DNA of 7,632 nt from an uncultured Collinsella sp. (GTDB taxonomy: Bacteria > Actinomycetota > Coriobacteriia > Coriobacteriales > Coriobacteriaceae). The stretch's first letter is position 1; the number at the start of each line of letters is the position of its first letter. The stretch covers positions 1 to 7,632 of the forward strand of contig CABUAL010000083.1 in NCBI GenBank assembly GCA_902489515.1. Direction: 5' to 3'. Of the stretch, positions 5,631-7,632 are shown in pieces. A model generated the notes under the pieces. That model saw nothing but the letters and a program-made list of their open reading frames with translations. It did no database searches and was not told the origin of the DNA. The position numbers and the translations under genes were made by a program.

Positions 5631-5675
5631 TTTAAAACCGATATTTGTTAGCTTTGAACAAATATCGGTTTTAAA
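5631..5675. repeat. Perfect 19-bp inverted repeat with 7-base loop (operator or hairpin)
   Basis: Arms 5631-5649 and 5657-5675 (core ACCGATATTTGTT and its complement) match exactly around the loop AGCTTTG. The repeat lies between the FRG stop (5761) and the -10 box of the ATPase gene. It could bind a dimeric regulator over the promoter. It could also act as a transcription terminator for the FRG gene, because the arm edges are AAAA/TTTT. No clean T-run follows the stem, so a plain intrinsic terminator is less likely. It is the main content of the 199-base AT-rich gap 5562-5760. Confidence 0.75.
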
Positions 5676-5760
5676 TTGAGATTTTAGGCAATGAACCTTA
5701 TAAGTATGTATGACATAATGCCTGAAGCATAATTCTCTACGCTGATATTAAGAGCAATCT

Positions 5761-6690
5761 TCAGTGACGGTGTCTCTTAATCTCACTCACTATGCCGGCG
5801 CATCTCTTCTCAATGCTGTCGGGAAAGAGCGAAGCTTCGGTAATGCCAAGTTTACTCAACTCGTTCAGTATTGATGCTTTTCTATTAGATGGCACTATGC
5901 AACGACCGGCTATCACGGGACTGTCTTTGGGCAGTGGACTTATTAAGTCATCAAACGACAAAGAAGAATCCTTACCACGAATGTCATTTGGGAAAAGAAT
6001 ATATTGGCCGGACTGAGCGGCTTGTCTATCAAGATATCTAGTTCCGTAGACAAATAATGTATCTTCGCAGCACTTCTTAAACCATTTTGCCTGATCAGTT
6101 AGCTCAGGGTAAATTGAAAGCACTAGATCACGTTGATAGTCAAAGTATGGTCTTGATATTGCAAGTGAGGCAAAACGAGACAGAAGCTTTGAGTTCATAA
6201 ACAGATGCCAAGAGTCCGCAATTGCCTGGCAGATGGGATATTCCCGCTTATCCCCTCCCGGTCGCCTAAAGATAAATACTTCGCCCACGGCATCAGGATT
6301 GCCGCAGGCGAAATAGAGGGCGGCAAGTGCGTTTGAAGTTACATCTAATAGCCTGGTAGGGACTCCGTAGTGCTGGAGGCAGGCTAAAAGATCAATCGGA
6401 AGCAAATCTCGCTTGAAGACATTTGGCAATATGCGGCAGGCAGTTTCAATAATATCCGCCTCGTGCGTAAGGCTGCCTGTGATAGGGGAAATGGTGTTCG
6501 ATCCCGGTTTACGCCAATAGCTGTCTCTTCCGATTGACGGAACAAGATCAAACTTAGTCGATCCTTGTCCTCGGAAAACAAATGTAGATTCATATGTCTT
6601 GGCGTCACCATTTATTGTTGGTGAAAGTCCGTTGATGTATTTGATATACGAGGCTACATCTTCAACCTCAACTTTGGCTTCACTAGACAT
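5761..6690 (-). CDS. FRG-domain protein, probable defence-associated, 309 aa
   Basis: Two FRG-domain signatures are clear: FVFRGQGSTKFDLVPSIGR (residues 37-55), with the name-giving FRG motif, and LQHYGVPTRLLDVTSNALAA (105-124), followed by LYFACG. Near the C-terminus, ILNELSKLGITEASLFPDSI is also typical. FRG proteins are cytoplasmic, often encoded alone in defence islands, and their biochemical activity is not firmly established. ATG 6688-6690 has AAGGA 7 bases upstream and a plausible promoter at 6719-6746. The length fits the family and the frame shows no damage. It is separated by about 200 bases from the next gene, so it looks like an independent unit. Codons are A+T-rich compared with the surface protein on its right, in line with acquisition along with the AbiL-like pair. 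Confidence 0.85.
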   Translation of the reverse strand: MSSEAKVEVEDVASYIKYINGLSPTINGDAKTYESTFVFRGQGSTKFDLVPSIGRDSYWRKPGSNTISPITGSLTHEADIIETACRILPNVFKRDLLPIDLLACLQHYGVPTRLLDVTSNALAALYFACGNPDAVGEVFIFRRPGGDKREYPICQAIADSWHLFMNSKLLSRFASLAISRPYFDYQRDLVLSIYPELTDQAKWFKKCCEDTLFVYGTRYLDRQAAQSGQYILFPNDIRGKDSSLSFDDLISPLPKDSPVIAGRCIVPSNRKASILNELSKLGITEASLFPDSIEKRCAGIVSEIKRHRH

Positions 6691-6718
6691 ATATCAATCC
6701 TTTAGTGGAACAAGAAGC

Positions 6719-6746
6719 TTTATAAACGGCAGCATTTGGATTGCAA
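6719..6746 (-). promoter_or_regulatory. Predicted sigma-70-type promoter of the FRG gene
   Basis: On the minus strand TTGCAA (6741-6746) is followed after 16 bases by TATAAA (6719-6724). Transcription would begin near 6712, leaving a short leader of about 20 bases with the AAGGA ribosome site. This is a motif match only. Confidence 0.5.
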
Positions 6747-6816
6747 TTATCTTATCGCTCTGGCGGATGGGGTGTAAGGCTCAACATCGGTAATAGATCG
6801 AGAGGCGGTCGAGCTG

Positions 6817-6857
6817 AACAAAATAGTGCCGTCGCAGCGATAGCTGATACGGCACTA
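6817..6857 (-). terminator. Rho-independent terminator of the surface-protein gene
   Basis: Arms TAGTGCCGT (6824-6832) and ACGGCACTA (6849-6857) pair perfectly over 9 bp. A second stem, CAGC-GATA-GCTG, lies inside the loop. On the minus strand the hairpin is followed by TTTTGTT (6823-6817). It lies about 90 bases past the stop codon of the surface-protein gene and separates that gene from the FRG gene. Confidence 0.75.
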
Positions 6858-6943
6858 ATCTCTAATAAATTGATTTAGTAGAAGGCTAAAGACTTCTGCA
6901 ATGGCTGCATTTATTTCTCCCCTGGTCTCACTTAAACGAGGCC

Positions 6944-7632
6944 TTAGCAGCGATATGCGGCAGCCAAGAGCGCTGTTCCCAGAATGAAAAGCGTTAAGGA
7001 AGCGGCGATCCAGTTGTTGTCGGCAGTCTTGGGGAGTACCGCAGTGGTCGCGGTGGCAACCTTGGGTTTGGGGACTTTGGCGGCCGTGGTCTTGGTTACT
7101 GTCGTTGTTGTCTTGGTTGTCGCGGCCGCGGGTTTCAGCGCGGGATTTGCCGTGGTCTCTGTGGTGGGCTCTCCGGCAGCGGGGTTAGCATCGATGGGAG
7201 ACTTATCCACGCTATCGCCAGACACAACGACCCCATCGGTCTCCCCCGCTGGTGGCGTGGCCACATCGGGCTCAACCACCACATGCGGTGCCACCGCACC
7301 GGAGGCATCCACCACGCTACCAGAACCAAAGACCCCGCCAGCAGGCGTCACAAACCGTGCGGACACAAGCGATCCGCCCGTGCACGCAACACCGCCGTCG
7401 GCACCGGTCGCATCGAGCCACGAGGCATCGACGGAAAGCCGACAGCTGGCCGGACCCGCGCCAAGGCCCGCATCCTGCAGATACACACCGTAAGCGCGCA
7501 TGCCCGCTCCGGACCCGGCGCCCGCTGCAACGACGCGTCCGCCGCCGCGCACAGCCATGTCGCCTGCGATCACGCCGGCGACCGCCTCGTCCGTAATATC
7601 GGCCCCGTCCGCCCGGGCGTCGACGGTGCATC
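6944..7632 (-). CDS. Cell-wall-anchored surface protein, C-terminal 228 residues, sorting motif LPKTA
   Basis: The frame is open to the right edge of the window, so the N-terminus, including any signal peptide, lies outside. The visible part has a Gly/Ala/Val-rich beta-type region (GGGRVVAAGAGSGAGMRAYGV, with YLQDAG after it). A Pro/Thr/Lys-rich stalk (TTETTANPALKP, AAATTKTTTTVTK) follows. The end is a sortase signal: LPKTA (7022-7036), then DNNW, a hydrophobic stretch IAASLTLFILGTALLAAAY and the short tail RC. Sortase normally cuts LPXTG between Thr and Gly; here Gly is Ala (GCC). The protein is expected to be exported and perhaps wall-attached. An internal GTG at 7571-7573 is not a convincing start because the same composition continues upstream. 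Codons are very GC-rich, matching the DUF3825 gene at the other end. Confidence 0.75.
   Translation of the reverse strand, partial: CTVDARADGADITDEAVAGVIAGDMAVRGGGRVVAAGAGSGAGMRAYGVYLQDAGLGAGPASCRLSVDASWLDATGADGGVACTGGSLVSARFVTPAGGVFGSGSVVDASGAVAPHVVVEPDVATPPAGETDGVVVSGDSVDKSPIDANPAAGEPTTETTANPALKPAAATTKTTTTVTKTTAAKVPKPKVATATTAVLPKTADNNWIAASLTLFILGTALLAAAYRC

Noticed and set aside
6878..6899. GTAGAAG/CTTCTGC hairpin downstream of the surface-protein gene
   Set aside because: The stem is short, with one G-T pair and no T-run. The stronger hairpin with a T-tract at 6817-6857 explains termination.
6984..7493. Long plus-strand frame with a very hydrophobic valine/alanine-rich N-terminus
   Set aside because: It is antisense to the Pro/Thr-rich stalk of the surface protein. 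Its hydrophobic look comes from complementing Thr, Ala and Lys codons. The minus frame has a clear sorting signal.
1..7632. CRISPR array, tRNA or rRNA genes, integrase or insertion sequence
   Set aside because: No spaced direct repeats, tRNA-like folds or transposase/integrase motifs were seen on either strand.

Overview
The window looks like a chromosomal accessory region of a high-GC Gram-positive bacterium, most likely a member of the Coriobacteriia such as Collinsella. This assignment is an inference. It rests on GC-rich codon use in the flanking genes, an LPXTG-type surface protein at one end, and the style of the small toxin-antitoxin genes. No rRNA, tRNA or core marker gene is present to confirm it. 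Every gene I can support lies on the minus strand, so transcription runs from high to low coordinates.

From right to left: (1) 6944-7632 is the C-terminal part of a secreted, wall-anchored surface protein with a variant sorting motif, LPKTA, followed by a rho-independent terminator at 6817-6857. (2) 5761-6690 encodes a stand-alone FRG-domain protein with its own promoter. (3) 5562-5760 is an AT-rich gap with a perfect 19-bp inverted repeat beside a TATAAT box. (4) 3596-5561 holds an overlapping gene pair, an AAA/OLD-like ATPase and an RloB-family TOPRIM-like protein. This is the architecture of the AbiL abortive-infection system. (5) 2931-3537 holds a 92-aa small protein and a minimal MNT nucleotidyltransferase. 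(6) 2745-2797 is a striking, almost uninterrupted 25-bp inverted repeat built from two 16-bp palindromes around a -10-like box. (7) 685-2732 is a compact operon of four genes: a DUF3990 ADP-ribosyltransferase-like toxin, a protein with a C-terminal XRE helix-turn-helix, a 61-aa small protein, and a Fic/Doc-family toxin. (8) 1-639 is the N-terminal part of a DUF3825-family protein.

Together the centre of the window reads as a small defence or toxin-antitoxin island made of four or five modules, each of a type linked to phage defence or plasmid and island stability. The most interesting unexplained element is a small protein family with the N-terminal signature M-x-WSYVQ-x-DDG. It occurs twice: directly before Fic/Doc, with a TGATG stop-start overlap, and directly before the MNT nucleotidyltransferase. 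The first 33 bases of the two genes agree at 30 positions, although the downstream enzymes are unrelated folds. Both enzymes belong to families that transfer nucleotidyl or phosphoryl groups, so I infer that this small protein is a modular antitoxin or adaptor.

Base composition is uneven. The AbiL-like pair, the FRG gene and their intergenic regions are visibly richer in A+T than the flanking DUF3825 and surface-protein genes, which fits horizontal acquisition.
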